From an uncultured Collinsella sp. (lineage in GTDB: Bacteria; Actinomycetota; Coriobacteriia; Coriobacteriales; Coriobacteriaceae): DNA of 64,000 bases. A program made the position numbers and the translations under genes. How positions within the stretch are numbered: position 1 is the first letter of the stretch; each line of letters begins with the position of its first letter. The notes below the pieces were generated by a model. It was not told where the DNA came from and searched no databases. It was given only the letters and a program-made list of their open reading frames with translations. The stretch is from NCBI GenBank assembly GCA_900541875.1, contig UQLF01000004.1:1-64000 (forward strand). Reading direction: 5' to 3'. Shown here one piece after another: positions 1-9,171 of this stretch.

Positions 1-104
1 GTACCGCACTAACTGGTGCCCAATATATGGGGCCCCCGTCGTGAGCTGTATTTTACCCCTGCAAAATAAACCCCAACACCCCTCACGCGGCGGGCAAACT
101 CGCC

Positions 105-133
105 TTGTGCTCTATCACGCTAAAGTGTATGAT
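105..133 (+). promoter_or_regulatory. Probable sigma-70 promoter of the amino-acid ABC operon
   Basis: TTGTGC (105-110) and TATGAT (128-133) are separated by 17 nt, 57 nt upstream of the ATG at 190. The rest of 1-189 shows no gene. Confidence 0.45.
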
Positions 134-189
134 TCTGAACGTTACATGACTCACTTTACCTAACTAAAGTGCCATCAAGGGGGAATACC

Positions 190-1050
190 ATGAACACCGA
201 TATGTCTCGTCGTCAGTTTGTTGGTCTAGCCGGCTCGCTCGCCACGGTGCTTGGCCTTGGTCTTGTCGGTTGCGGCGGTGGTGCCGGCAAGGGCTCCGCT
301 GCTGGCTCTGCCGCGGCCAAGGATGTGAAGGGCGCTGCGGAGTCCAAGAAGCTCGTGGTGGGCTTTGATAAGTCCTATCCTCCGTACGGGTTTGTGGGCG
401 ACGATGGCGAGTACACCGGCTTTGATCTCGATTTGGCCAAGGCTGTTGCCGATAAGCAGGGCTGGGAGGTCAAATACGAGGCCATCGACTGGGATGCCAA
501 GGATACGCTGCTCAACTCGGGTGCCATCAACTGCATCTGGAACGGCTTTACCATGGAGGGTCGCGAGGACGACTACACGTTCTCCGAGCCGTACATGCTC
601 AACGAGCAGGTGCTGGTGGTCAAGAAGGATGCGGGTATCAAGAGCTGGGACGATCTTGCCGGCAAGACCGTGATTACCCAGACCGATTCCGCTGCGCAGG
701 ATGTGCTCGAGGGTGACCAGAAGGATCTGGCGGCGACGTTTGCCACGCTCGACACGATCGGCGAGTACAACACGGCCTTTATGCAGCTCGAGAGCGGCGC
801 GGTCGATGCCGTGGCTTGCGACCTTTCGATTGCCCAGTATCAGCTTGCCGCCAAGCCCGATGCTTATACGCAGCTTGATGAGCCGCTGTCCAGCGAGCAC
901 TACGCCGTCGGCTTTAAGAAGGGCGACACCAAGTCGGCCGACGCCGTGACCGAGTCGCTCAAGGCGCTCTACGAGGACGGCACGGTTAAGGACCTGTGCG
1001 ACAAGTATTCAAGCTATGGTCTATCTTTCGATAATTGGGTGCTCAAGTAA
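190..1050 (+). CDS. Amino-acid ABC transporter substrate-binding lipoprotein
   Basis: Extracytoplasmic binding protein (286 aa) of a polar amino-acid importer. The N-terminus has a twin-arginine-like SRRQFVG stretch, a hydrophobic segment and a lipobox ending LVGC, so it is probably a lipoprotein and possibly a Tat substrate. The mature part has the family-3 solute-binding fold, with SYPPYGFVGDDGEYTGFDLDL near residue 63 and an NGFTMEGRED stretch. The ATG at 190 is preceded by AAGGGGG at 7 nt spacing; an upstream in-frame GTG at 169 lacks this. The stop codon overlaps the permease start by one base. The substrate cannot be read from sequence; Cys/Glu/Gln-type importers are the closest guess. 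Confidence 0.9.
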   Translation: MNTDMSRRQFVGLAGSLATVLGLGLVGCGGGAGKGSAAGSAAAKDVKGAAESKKLVVGFDKSYPPYGFVGDDGEYTGFDLDLAKAVADKQGWEVKYEAIDWDAKDTLLNSGAINCIWNGFTMEGREDDYTFSEPYMLNEQVLVVKKDAGIKSWDDLAGKTVITQTDSAAQDVLEGDQKDLAATFATLDTIGEYNTAFMQLESGAVDAVACDLSIAQYQLAAKPDAYTQLDEPLSSEHYAVGFKKGDTKSADAVTESLKALYEDGTVKDLCDKYSSYGLSFDNWVLK

Positions 1051-1703
1051 TGTCTATTCAGGTCATGATGCAAATGCTTGGCCAGGGTTTCTTGGTCAGT
1101 TTGCAGTTGTTTGTGCTGACGCTGTTGGGGTCGATTCCGCTGGGAATCCCCGTGGCGTTTATGCGCATGAGCAAAATCGCGCCGCTTCGCTGGATTGCGC
1201 GCATCTACATTTCGGTCATGCGCGGTACGCCGCTCATGTTGCAGATGTTTGCCATCTACTTTGCCCCGTACTACGTGTTTGGCATTTCGCTCACGCCCGA
1301 TTCCAAGTGGACGGCGTGCGTCGTGGCGTTCATCATCAACTACGCCGGTTACTTTGCCGAGATCTATCGCTCGGGCTTGCAGTCCATTCCGCGCGGTCAA
1401 TACGAGGCCGCCGAGGTGCTGGGCTATTCGCGCGTGCAGACGTTTCTGTATATCGTGATGCCGCAGGTCGCCAAGCGTATTCTGCCGGCGATGGGCAACG
1501 AGATCATCACGCTGGTCAAGGACACGTCGCTGGCGTTTGCCATTGGCGTGGGTGAGATGTTCTCGACGGCCAAGGCGCTGGTCGCCTCGCAGGTGAGCAT
1601 GGTGCCGTTTGCGATCGCGGCGCTGATTTACTGGGTCTTTAATTTCGTCGTCGAGATGCTGCTGGGCGCCGCCGAGAAAAAATTGGATTACTACCATGAC
1701 TAG
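1050..1703 (+). CDS. Amino-acid ABC transporter permease (HisM/GlnP family)
   Basis: Inner-membrane permease (217 aa) of the polar amino-acid uptake family. It starts in the TAATG overlap with the binding-protein gene, which implies translational coupling; an in-frame TTG at 1035 is the alternative. Hydrophobic segments cover most of the protein, and the EAA-type loop that contacts the ATPase is visible as QYEAAEVLGYSRVQTFLYIV followed by PQVAKRILPAMGNE. It ends 5 nt before a structured repeat (1708-1853) that separates it from its ATPase gene. Confidence 0.9.
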   Translation: MSIQVMMQMLGQGFLVSLQLFVLTLLGSIPLGIPVAFMRMSKIAPLRWIARIYISVMRGTPLMLQMFAIYFAPYYVFGISLTPDSKWTACVVAFIINYAGYFAEIYRSGLQSIPRGQYEAAEVLGYSRVQTFLYIVMPQVAKRILPAMGNEIITLVKDTSLAFAIGVGEMFSTAKALVASQVSMVPFAIAALIYWVFNFVVEMLLGAAEKKLDYYHD

Positions 1704-1707
1704 ATCG

Positions 1708-1853
1708 TTCCGCCGTTCTAACGAACGGCGGACTGCTCGACGCTGCGCGCGTGCCTGACGGCCAATCTGCTTCTCAAGCCGTCGCTTGCGTACAGAAGTA
1801 CGCGGCGCTCCTCTTTCGGAGCACATTGCCTCGCCAGTCACACGCTCGCTGAC
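1708..1853 (+). repeat. 146-bp structured intercistronic repeat, copy 1
   Basis: Begins 4 nt after the permease stop. A small hairpin (CCGCCGTT / AACGGCGG, 1710-1731) is followed by a conserved GCTCGACGCTGCGCG block and then a long imperfect hairpin whose tip is GCGTAC-agaa-GTACGC. It ends in CGCTCGCTGAC. It aligns without gaps over 146 bp with 10581-10726. A third copy lies at 14405-14557 on the other strand. It sits inside the ABC operon, between permease and ATPase. Function is unknown: RNA processing, attenuation or a REP-like mobile repeat are possible. Confidence 0.8.
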
Positions 1854-1876
1854 TTTTTAAACACATGGAGGTTCCC

Positions 1877-2641
1877 ATGTCCGGAACGGTAATGAAAATA
1901 TCGAACGCGCGTAAGGCGTTTGGCGGCAATGAGGTGCTCAAGGATATCTCGCTTGAGGTGAAGCGTGGCGAGGTCGTGGCGATTATCGGGCCTTCGGGTG
2001 GCGGCAAGTCCACGCTGCTGCGGTGTGCCACGCTGCTCGAGACACTCGACGGAGGCTCACTCTCGTTTGGCGACCTTGCCGTTGCGACGGATGCGGGTTC
2101 GGGCGCGGTCTATGCGAAGGGCGATGTGCCCAAACAGGCGCGCTCGCGATTCGGCCTGGTGTTCCAAAATTACAACCTGTTCCCGCACTATACCGTGATG
2201 AAAAACATCATCGACGCGCCGATCCGCGTGCTTAAGTGCCCGCGCGAGCAGGCAGAAGCTCGTGCGCATGAATTGATTGCTCAGATGGGGCTTGTGGGCA
2301 ACGAGAACAAGGTGCCGTGTGAGCTTTCGGGCGGTCAGCAGCAGCGCGTGAGTATTGCTCGCGCCCTAGCGCTCGATCCGGAGATCCTGTTCTTTGACGA
2401 GCCGACCTCGGCACTCGATCCCGAGCTGACGGCCGAGGTGCTGCGTGTCATTAAAGACCTTGCCGCGCAGAATATGACGATGGTGATTGTGACCCACGCA
2501 ATGCAGTTTGCGCGCGATGTTGCCGACCGCGTGGTCTTTATGGATGGCGGCCGCATTGTCGAGGAGGGTCCTGCCGAGCAGGTCATCGACCATCCGCGTG
2601 AGCAGCGCACCCGTGAGTTCTTGAGCCGTATCGAGGGGTAG
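1877..2641 (+). CDS. Amino-acid ABC transporter ATP-binding protein
   Basis: Cytoplasmic ATPase (254 aa) of the HisP/GlnQ class that energises the importer encoded just upstream. Walker A is GPSGGGKST (K44), the signature is LSGGQQQR, Walker B is ILFFDEPTSALD and the switch histidine is in VTHAM. A GGAGG at 1867-1871 lies 5 nt before the ATG at 1877, which is preferred over the ATG at 1865 that overlaps this Shine-Dalgarno. The gene follows the permease after a 173-nt gap holding the 146-bp repeat, so its expression could be set apart from that of the first two genes. Confidence 0.93.
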   Translation: MSGTVMKISNARKAFGGNEVLKDISLEVKRGEVVAIIGPSGGGKSTLLRCATLLETLDGGSLSFGDLAVATDAGSGAVYAKGDVPKQARSRFGLVFQNYNLFPHYTVMKNIIDAPIRVLKCPREQAEARAHELIAQMGLVGNENKVPCELSGGQQQRVSIARALALDPEILFFDEPTSALDPELTAEVLRVIKDLAAQNMTMVIVTHAMQFARDVADRVVFMDGGRIVEEGPAEQVIDHPREQRTREFLSRIEG

Positions 2642-2674
2642 GCTCAGGTATTTACTCAACTATTAATTGAGGCG

Positions 2675-2715
2675 AAGCCGCCGCAGGTCTTACGGTCTGT
2701 GGCGGCTTTTTGTTT
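2675..2715 (+). terminator. Rho-independent terminator of the ABC operon
   Basis: Stem AAGCCGCC / GGCGGCTT followed by TTTTTGTTT. Confidence 0.8.
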
Positions 2716-2951
2716 GCATCGACGGGGTTCAATAATCGCCTCACAAGCTTGTCTCTTCCTCTCGCCGCCTGTATTCATACGTGTGCCGAAAGGTGTGCAT
2801 GGACAGCCGCCCGTGAGGGTAGGGTGGTGGCATAGGACATTTGGAGGGTGAGTCGGCTCGGCTGCCGACCATGCTGCTCCCGGGATGGCACCGACCGCGA
2901 ACTCTCCCCGTTGGCGTCGCGCATTGCGCGCGGCCCTGCAAGGAGGTCATC
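2716..2951. other. 5' region of the EF-G-like gene
   Basis: No gene is supported. A possible promoter is TTGTCT (2751-2756), 17 nt, TATTCA. The remaining ~170 nt would be a GC-rich leader. The frame is open from 2841 into the downstream gene, but the strong Shine-Dalgarno at 2940-2946 argues against the longer protein. Confidence 0.3.
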
Positions 2952-5027
2952 ATGGGTGCTCCCAAGACCGGCAATGTAAGGAACGTGGTGCTCGTAGGCC
3001 AAGGCGGGGTGGGCAAGACTTCACTCGCCGAGGCCATGCTCCACCTTTCCGGCAAGACCGCCCGCCTGGGCGGCCACGACGGCACCAAGCCCACGCTCGA
3101 CTATGACCCCGAAGAGGTCAAGCGTGCATTTTCCATCTCGACGACCATCGCGCCGATCGACTGGAAGGGCGCGCGCATCAATGTGCTCGATGCCCCGTGC
3201 TACCCCGATTTTATCGGCGACGCCTTTGCCGCGATGAGCGTCTGCGAGACGGCTCTGTTTGTGGTCGACGCCGAGGCCGGCCCGCAGCCTACGACGGTTA
3301 AGCTCTGGTATGCCGCCGAGGACCTGCGCCTGGCGCGTGCGGTGTTCGTAAACCGCCTGTCGCGCTCCGAGGCCAGCTTTGCGACCACGATGGACCTGCT
3401 GCAGGAGCGCTTTGGCACGCGCCTGGGCGCCGTGACCCTGGGCTGGGGCGAGGGCGAGGACTTTGACGGCATCATCGACCTGGTGCGCATGAAGGCGCGC
3501 CATTGCAACGGCACCGAAGCCGTTGAGTCGGAGATTCCCGAGGAGTATCGTGCCCAGGCCGAGGAGGCCCATGACCATCTGTGCGAGCTGGTGGCCGAGG
3601 CTGACGACGAACTGATGATGAAGTACTTGGAAGGCGAGGAGACGCTGACGCAGGAGGAGCTTGAGGGCTTGCTGTCGAAGGCGATTGCCGAGCGCATCTT
3701 TGTGCCGGTCTTTGCGGGCGATTGCATTAAGGAGCAGGGCGTCAACTCGCTGATGGACGACATCGCCACGTACTTCCCGGCGCCGACGGACTACGGCGAG
3801 ATGCCGCTCATCGACGGTGATTCGCTCAAGATTTCGAGCGACGATGACCGTCCGGTGGCGTTTGTGTTTAAGACGCTGGCCGATCCGCAGCAGGGTCGCA
3901 TCAGCTTTATCAAGGTGCTGACGGGTACGCTTGAGCCGGGCCTTGAGCTGGTCAACGCCCGCACGCGCAAGGGCGACCGTCTGGCTCACCTGTATGTGAT
4001 GTGCGGCCGCGACATGACCGAGGTCGGTCACGCCTATGCCGGCGACATTATCGTGGCACCCAAGCTGGCGGCCGAGACGGGCGATACGCTCTCGATTACC
4101 GGCAAGGTCGAGGCTGCGGCGTTTAAGTTCCCCAACTCGCAGTACCGCATTGCCATCGAGGCCGAGAATCGCGGCGACGAAGAGAAGCTCTACACGTTTA
4201 TCGAGAAGGCCTGCAAGGCCGATCCGACCATGAGCATCGACCGCGACGAGGAGACCGGCCAGACCATTATCTCCGCCGTTGGTGAGGCGCAGGTTTCGGT
4301 GCTGCTCAACCGTCTGGAGGACCGCACCAAGGTCGCTGCCAAGAGCGTGCCGATCCGCATCCCGTATCGCGAGACCATCCGCCGCACGGCGAGCGCTCAG
4401 GGCCGCCACAAGAAGCAGACCGGTGGAGCCGGTCAGTATGGCGACTGCTGGCTGCGCGTTGAGCCGCTCATTGGGCCCGACGGCACGAGCGATGGCTATG
4501 AGTTTGTGGACGAGGTCGTAGGTGGCCGTATTCCGCGCTCGCTGATCCCCGCCGTGGACAAGGGTGTCCAGGAGACCATGAAGGACGGTATTATTGCCGG
4601 CTATCCGCTCACGGGCATTCGCGTGGCTGTGTACGACGGCTCGTATCACAGCGTCGACTCCAACGAGATGGCGTTTCGCGCAGCGGCTCGCATCGGCCTG
4701 CGCAAGGCATGCGCCGATGCCGATCCGGTGGTGCTGGAGCCCATCGAGGAAATCACGGTGACTATCCCCGAGAGCTACGCCGGCGCCGTGATGGGCGACA
4801 TCTCGGCCTCGCGCGGTCGCGTGACGGGTATGGAGACCGATGAGCGCGGCGACACCGTGGTTATCGCCCAGGCGCCGCTGGCTGAGTTGACGGACTACTC
4901 GACGCGCCTGCGCTCTATCACGCGCGGCACGGGCGACTTTACCATGAAGCCCGCAGGCTACGAGCAGGTGCCTTATGACGTTCAGGCCAAGCTGGTCGAG
5001 CGCTATGAGGAGGGCCGCGCCAAGTAG
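2952..5027 (+). CDS. EF-G-like translational GTPase (EF-G2/FusA2 type)
   Basis: A 691-aa paralogue of elongation factor G with the full EF-G architecture: G domain, domain II from about residue 290, then domains III-V ending in the EF-G C-terminal fold (ESYAGAVMGDISASRGRVTGME). It resembles the mycobacterial FusA2 group rather than housekeeping fusA: the P-loop is GQGGVGKTSL instead of AHIDAGKTT. The switch-II motif is DAPCYPD, with Cys for the usual Gly of DxPGH, and the NKxD position reads NRLS. GTPase behaviour is therefore likely to differ from canonical EF-G. The ATG at 2952 has AAGGAGG at 2940-2946. Monocistronic, with a terminator directly after. The cellular role of this family is not settled. 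Confidence 0.88.
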   Translation: MGAPKTGNVRNVVLVGQGGVGKTSLAEAMLHLSGKTARLGGHDGTKPTLDYDPEEVKRAFSISTTIAPIDWKGARINVLDAPCYPDFIGDAFAAMSVCETALFVVDAEAGPQPTTVKLWYAAEDLRLARAVFVNRLSRSEASFATTMDLLQERFGTRLGAVTLGWGEGEDFDGIIDLVRMKARHCNGTEAVESEIPEEYRAQAEEAHDHLCELVAEADDELMMKYLEGEETLTQEELEGLLSKAIAERIFVPVFAGDCIKEQGVNSLMDDIATYFPAPTDYGEMPLIDGDSLKISSDDDRPVAFVFKTLADPQQGRISFIKVLTGTLEPGLELVNARTRKGDRLAHLYVMCGRDMTEVGHAYAGDIIVAPKLAAETGDTLSITGKVEAAAFKFPNSQYRIAIEAENRGDEEKLYTFIEKACKADPTMSIDRDEETGQTIISAVGEAQVSVLLNRLEDRTKVAAKSVPIRIPYRETIRRTASAQGRHKKQTGGAGQYGDCWLRVEPLIGPDGTSDGYEFVDEVVGGRIPRSLIPAVDKGVQETMKDGIIAGYPLTGIRVAVYDGSYHSVDSNEMAFRAAARIGLRKACADADPVVLEPIEEITVTIPESYAGAVMGDISASRGRVTGMETDERGDTVVIAQAPLAELTDYSTRLRSITRGTGDFTMKPAGYEQVPYDVQAKLVERYEEGRAK

Positions 5028-5061
5028 CGTGTGGCGTTGCCTGCAACATACATGCCGGTGC

Positions 5062-5096
5062 AAGGGCCGCTCTGGGCAATCCAGGGCGGCCCTTTT
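5062..5096 (+). terminator. Rho-independent terminator of the EF-G-like gene
   Basis: GGGCCGC-TCTGG / CCAGG-GCGGCCC stem followed by TTTT. Confidence 0.75.
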
Positions 5097-5155
5097 GATC
5101 CCCGGGGGACGGAGGAAAACGGATCATGTTAGGTTTTGGGGCAGCTTGGTCGACC

Positions 5156-6139
5156 CTAGTCTCCCGAGGCCTGGTTGCGGCCGGTGACGTAGTCGATCTG
5201 AACGTGCGGCTGTAGGTTATAGCAGTACACGTGGAAGCACAGGGTCTTGCCGTGGTCCTCGACCGATTGCGCCTCAAGGCGCACACCGCGGCAGACAAGT
5301 TCCTCTTCGTTATACATGGGCGTGACGCGGTAGAGCACATGGTTGCCCGTGTCGCGGATGTAGCCGAGAATCTGCTCCTCAAACGGCAGCATGCCCGTTT
5401 CGTTGAGATAGCGCGTGCCGGTGAGGAGATTCTTGCGGTTGGCGTTTTCGCCGCAGAGCGACCAGGCGATAAGGTGGCAGCGGTTGTAGAGGCTCTGGCC
5501 CGGAATAAAGTCGTAGCGCTGCTGGTGCCAACCGGCAGGATGGATACGCGAGATATCGCCGCGCTCGCCTTGACCGAGTGATTCGGGGCCCACGCAGGCG
5601 AGTGCTTTGCGGGTGCGGCCCAGGCTGTCGAGCTTGGAGAACTTCTTAAAGCAGCCCTCTTCTGTAGCGCGCTCGTATTCATCGAGCGTGAATGATGGTG
5701 TGCCGAGCGGGTGCGTGCTGTCGGCGCGAAGGGCAACGTAGGGGTTGCCGGCATAGTCGGGAATGCTGCTGAGATAAACACCGCGGGCGCGGTTGAGGTC
5801 GGGGTTTTCGACCTCGTCGATGGGGGCGGCGGCGCTGTCCGCGGAAGCGCCGTCGCCGGTGTCGGTTGCGGCGGAATCGGAGCCATCGCCAGAGTCTTGG
5901 CTATTTTGAGAGTCCGAGGAACTCGCTGTTCCCGATTCGAGCCGGGCGACCAGGTCCGCCTCGTCGTCGGTGCGGCTGGGGCTCTCGTTTTGTTTTTCGG
6001 CCAGAGCCGCCGCCTGTTCATCGCTTTGCGGCGACAGCAGCTTGGGAGCTCCGTCGAGCGATCCCGTAAACAGCGCAAACCCCAGCACCACGGCGGTGCC
6101 GATGGAAAGTACTTGCTTGTAGGTGGACTTGCGCGACAT
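5156..6139 (-). CDS. Secreted or membrane-anchored DNA/RNA non-specific endonuclease
   Basis: A 327-aa protein with an N-terminal signal/anchor segment (residues ~10-30), an acidic, low-complexity Ser/Asp/Ala linker (~40-110) and a C-terminal nuclease domain. The core contains YNRCHLIAWSL followed by NRKNLLTGTRYLN, which matches the active-site region (His plus the later Asn) of the DNA-entry/streptodornase-like nuclease family (Endonuclease_NS_2). This implies cleavage of extracellular nucleic acid for nutrition or DNA uptake. The ATG has AGGAGCC just upstream. It converges on the EF-G-like gene and stands alone. Confidence 0.85.
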   Translation of the reverse strand: MSRKSTYKQVLSIGTAVVLGFALFTGSLDGAPKLLSPQSDEQAAALAEKQNESPSRTDDEADLVARLESGTASSSDSQNSQDSGDGSDSAATDTGDGASADSAAAPIDEVENPDLNRARGVYLSSIPDYAGNPYVALRADSTHPLGTPSFTLDEYERATEEGCFKKFSKLDSLGRTRKALACVGPESLGQGERGDISRIHPAGWHQQRYDFIPGQSLYNRCHLIAWSLCGENANRKNLLTGTRYLNETGMLPFEEQILGYIRDTGNHVLYRVTPMYNEEELVCRGVRLEAQSVEDHGKTLCFHVYCYNLQPHVQIDYVTGRNQASGD

Positions 6140-6258
6140 TGAGGCTCCTGGATGGACGGTTGGGAATCTACCAGTCTAGCAGGAGCCGGCAGGGGCCGTT
6201 CCACCGAACAAATACTCAAGATTTGGGATAGACGCTACTGATTCATTTGTCCCGCAGT

Positions 6259-7269
6259 CTAGATCGAGGTGGAGTCGAGCCAGTTGAGCTTGCACTCGAG
6301 AATGCGCTGCTCGCCGGGTTCGCCGCTGCCGTCAAGTAGGGCGAGCAGCATCTCGGCTGCTTCGCGACCTTCCTGGTCGACGGGCTCGATGATGGTGGAG
6401 ACGGTCGGCGTGGTGAGATTAGTCCAGTCTTCGCAGTTGAGTCCCAAAAGGCCGATTTGCTGCGGAAGCAGATGGGCCATGGGCTGAAGCGCCTTGTAGA
6501 CGCGGGGGAGCGCCCATTGGTTTTGGACAAAGATGAGCGTACGCTTGGCGGGATTGAACTTGAATTTAAAGTACTCGGTAAGCTCGTTGATTGACGGCTT
6601 GTTGTGATCGATGGGAATCGCTTTGTAGAGCTGCCCATTCGCGGCCAGCGCCTCGGCATACCCCTGAAAACGCTCCATGCGGGTGCGCATTTCGGTCATG
6701 TTGGCGGCAATGGAAAAGAAATCTTCGTAGCCGGCGTCGAGGAGTGCCTGTGTGGCGTTGTACACGCCGTCGTAAAGGTTGGTTTTGATCCAGCTGGTAC
6801 CTGGGCTATAGATGGCCGCATCGAAAAAGACGACCGGCTTGCCGGCGCGTCTAATGCGGTCGTGCACGGCTTTGAAGTTTGCCGTAGGCTGGATGATAAA
6901 GCCATCGACGCCCAGCGAGAGCATTTTGTCGACGTACATGAGCTCGGTCTCGGGGTTAAAGTTGCTCGTGCAAACGACCGTCTGGTAGCCCGCGGGGAGC
7001 ATGACCTGCTCCATGCCATTGAGAACGAGCCCCGCCCATTTGTTGGTGTTATCCAAAATGATGATGGCGATGACGTGGGTTTGCTTGCCGGTGAGCGTCT
7101 GCGCTTGGGCGTTGGGAACGTATCCGAGTTCCTTAATGACGCGCGCGATTTTGTTCTGCGTCTTCTCGCTAAGCTTTTCTCGTTTGTCGTTGAGGTAATA
7201 CGAGACGCTTGCCGTCGAGGTTCCCGCCTCTCGAGCGACGTCTGCGATCGTAACGCGCTGTTTTGCCAC
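6259..7269 (-). CDS. LacI-family transcriptional regulator, divergent from the PTS operon
   Basis: A 336-aa repressor. The N-terminal HTH reads VTIADVAREAGTSTASVSYYLN, followed by the hinge region and a periplasmic-binding-protein-like effector domain (IIEPVDQEGREAAEMLL near the end). The GTG at 7269 is chosen because GGAAGGAG lies just upstream and it places the HTH at residues 4-25; an in-frame start at 7305 would add an atypical extension. It is transcribed away from the PTS/transketolase operon that starts at 7685, so it is the likely local repressor. A candidate operator is the inverted repeat at 7492-7524. The effector is unknown; a ketose phosphate is likely. Confidence 0.88.
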   Translation of the reverse strand: MAKQRVTIADVAREAGTSTASVSYYLNDKREKLSEKTQNKIARVIKELGYVPNAQAQTLTGKQTHVIAIIILDNTNKWAGLVLNGMEQVMLPAGYQTVVCTSNFNPETELMYVDKMLSLGVDGFIIQPTANFKAVHDRIRRAGKPVVFFDAAIYSPGTSWIKTNLYDGVYNATQALLDAGYEDFFSIAANMTEMRTRMERFQGYAEALAANGQLYKAIPIDHNKPSINELTEYFKFKFNPAKRTLIFVQNQWALPRVYKALQPMAHLLPQQIGLLGLNCEDWTNLTTPTVSTIIEPVDQEGREAAEMLLALLDGSGEPGEQRILECKLNWLDSTSI

Positions 7270-7684
7270 AGCGACTCCTTCCGACAGATGAGCATTTTCC
7301 AACATGATGACTTTGAGTCTTGGTGAGGGATGCGCTTCGGTGAGCGGTTTTATCCTTTCATATGAGTATGCAACAAATGCGGCATACGGGTGGGGTCGAA
7401 ATTTGTGACCGGCATGCGCATCTGCCGTCTACCGAGAAAATCAAATACTTCTTGACTTTTGAAATCGAGGGTAAAATCGCAGGATTCATTTTTGGTTAAA
7501 CGCATAACTAAATCGCATAACCAACGCTCTGACCTGCGCGTTTACCGAAATAAGCTGGCATTAAGAAAAACGAGCACCTATATTGGTCTTGTCGAAAAGA
7601 CAGCAAGTCCAAACGGCAGGGGATGCTCCGGAGGCCTCCGCAAACGGTGTCTTGCGCACGCAACTCTATGAAAAGAGGGAAGCA
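7270..7684. other. Divergent regulatory region between lacI-type gene and PTS operon
   Basis: 415 bp without a gene. It holds the 7492-7524 inverted repeat, a TTGACT box at 7452-7457 without a well-spaced -10, and a possible promoter TGGCAT-17 nt-TATATT ending about 7582. About 100 nt of leader follows. No promoter can be assigned firmly. Confidence 0.35.
7492..7524. promoter_or_regulatory. Candidate LacI-type operator
   Basis: Inverted repeat TTGGTTA (7492-7498) / TAACCAA (7518-7524), with two direct CGCATAAC copies inside (7501-7508 and 7514-7521). It lies in the divergent region between the LacI gene and the PTS operon. Assignment is by position and symmetry only. Confidence 0.35.
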
Positions 7685-9157
7685 ATGAAGATCGTAGGCG
7701 TTGCCGCCTGTACCGTGGGTATCGCCCACACGTATATGGCCCAGAAGGCGATTCAGGATGAATGCGCCGCCCGTGGCATCGAGTGCAAGGTCGAGGCTCA
7801 GGGTGGCCTGGGTATCGAGAATGAGCTCACGCAGGAAGACGTGGACTCCGCCGACCTGGTCCTGGAGTCCGTCGACGTGGGCGTCGAGAACGAGGACCGT
7901 TTTGAGCAGAAGATGGCCGAGGGCAAGTTCCTCAAGGTCGGTACTTCCGATGTGATCGCCGATCCGGTCAAGATCATCGACCAGGCTGTTGAGATTATCA
8001 AGGCGACGGGTGGTGCCGTTGACGCGCCCAAGGCCGAGGCCAAGGCAGAGAAGAAGGCCGTCTCCGCTGCCCCGCAGGCCCCGACACCGGCGTCCAAGCA
8101 GTCTATCTTTGCCGATCCTGGCAAGACGCTGCTCAATGCATTCAATACCGGCGTTTCCTATTTTATCCCCATTGTCGTTATCGGTGGCGTGTTCCTCGCC
8201 TTCTCGTTGGCATCCGGTACTGCCGGCGCCAACGGCATGGAGGTTACGAATCCGCTGATGGTGAGCCTTAACACCATCGGCATGGCCGGCATCTCCATGA
8301 TGATTCCGGTGCTTGCGGCATACATCGCCTACTCGATGGCCGGCAAGCCCGCGCTCGCCCCCGGTTTTGTCCTGGGCTACTTGGTCAACAACGCCGTCGT
8401 CACCCCGAGCGGCAACAGCGTTTCGACTGGCTTCTTGGGCGCCATGATCATGGCTGTCATCTGCGGTTACTTTGTCCGCTGGATGAAGACCTGGAAGGTC
8501 AACAACACCATCCAGACCATCATGCCGATCCTGATCATCCCGATTCTGACCTCGCTCGTCCTGGGCATGGCCTACATCTACATCCTGGCCACGCCGCTTG
8601 GCTTTGTGATGGATTGGCTCACCAGCGTGCTCGGTAGCCTGCAGGGCGGCTCCGCCGTCGTCCTGGGCCTGGTCATTGGCGTTATGACCGCCTTCGATAT
8701 GGGCGGCCCCATCAACAAGACCGCTTCGACCTTTACTATGGCCATCATGGCCTCCGGCATCTACGGCCCCAACGGTATGTTCCGCGTCGCCGTCGCCATT
8801 CCCCCGATCGCCTGTGGCCTCGCTGCGCTCATCGCCAAGAATAAGTTCGATGACGCCGATCGCCAGATGGGTATCTCCGCACTGTTCATGGGCTGCATCG
8901 GTATTACCGAGGGCGCTATCCCCTTCGAGGTCAAGGACCTCGGTCACACCCTGCCCGGCATCTGCATCGGCTCTGCCGTGGGTGCTGCCCTCGCCGCCTT
9001 CCAGGGCATCGACTGCTACGTCCCGCACGGTGGCTTTATCGTCGCCCTGGCCACCAACAACGTCGCGCTGTTCTGCCTGGACATCGTGATTGGCTCCGTG
9101 GTCGCCGCTGCAATCCTGATTGCCATGAAGCCCACGCTCGATAAGCAGGCCAAGTAA
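7685..9157 (+). CDS. PTS fructose-family EIIBC component
   Basis: A 490-aa membrane permease-phosphotransferase. Residues 1-~105 form a fructose-type IIB domain with the phospho-cysteine in GVAACTVGIAHTYMAQ (C9; most family members have CP here, this one CT). An Ala/Lys-rich linker (~115-145) leads to a IIC domain with about nine hydrophobic segments and the conserved FDMGGPINKTA and GITEGAIPF motifs. It imports and phosphorylates a sugar at the membrane. IIA is encoded separately at the operon's end (13323). Start: ATG at 7685 after AGAGGGAAG. Fructose itself is not assured; the downstream enzymes suggest another ketose or a pentitol/hexitol. Confidence 0.9.
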   Translation: MKIVGVAACTVGIAHTYMAQKAIQDECAARGIECKVEAQGGLGIENELTQEDVDSADLVLESVDVGVENEDRFEQKMAEGKFLKVGTSDVIADPVKIIDQAVEIIKATGGAVDAPKAEAKAEKKAVSAAPQAPTPASKQSIFADPGKTLLNAFNTGVSYFIPIVVIGGVFLAFSLASGTAGANGMEVTNPLMVSLNTIGMAGISMMIPVLAAYIAYSMAGKPALAPGFVLGYLVNNAVVTPSGNSVSTGFLGAMIMAVICGYFVRWMKTWKVNNTIQTIMPILIIPILTSLVLGMAYIYILATPLGFVMDWLTSVLGSLQGGSAVVLGLVIGVMTAFDMGGPINKTASTFTMAIMASGIYGPNGMFRVAVAIPPIACGLAALIAKNKFDDADRQMGISALFMGCIGITEGAIPFEVKDLGHTLPGICIGSAVGAALAAFQGIDCYVPHGGFIVALATNNVALFCLDIVIGSVVAAAILIAMKPTLDKQAK

Positions 9158-9171
9158 ACCTTTGAGGACTC

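Noticed and set aside
3021..5063. A 680-codon antisense frame over the EF-G-like gene
   Set aside because: Codon-bias shadow; the plus-strand protein is unmistakable.
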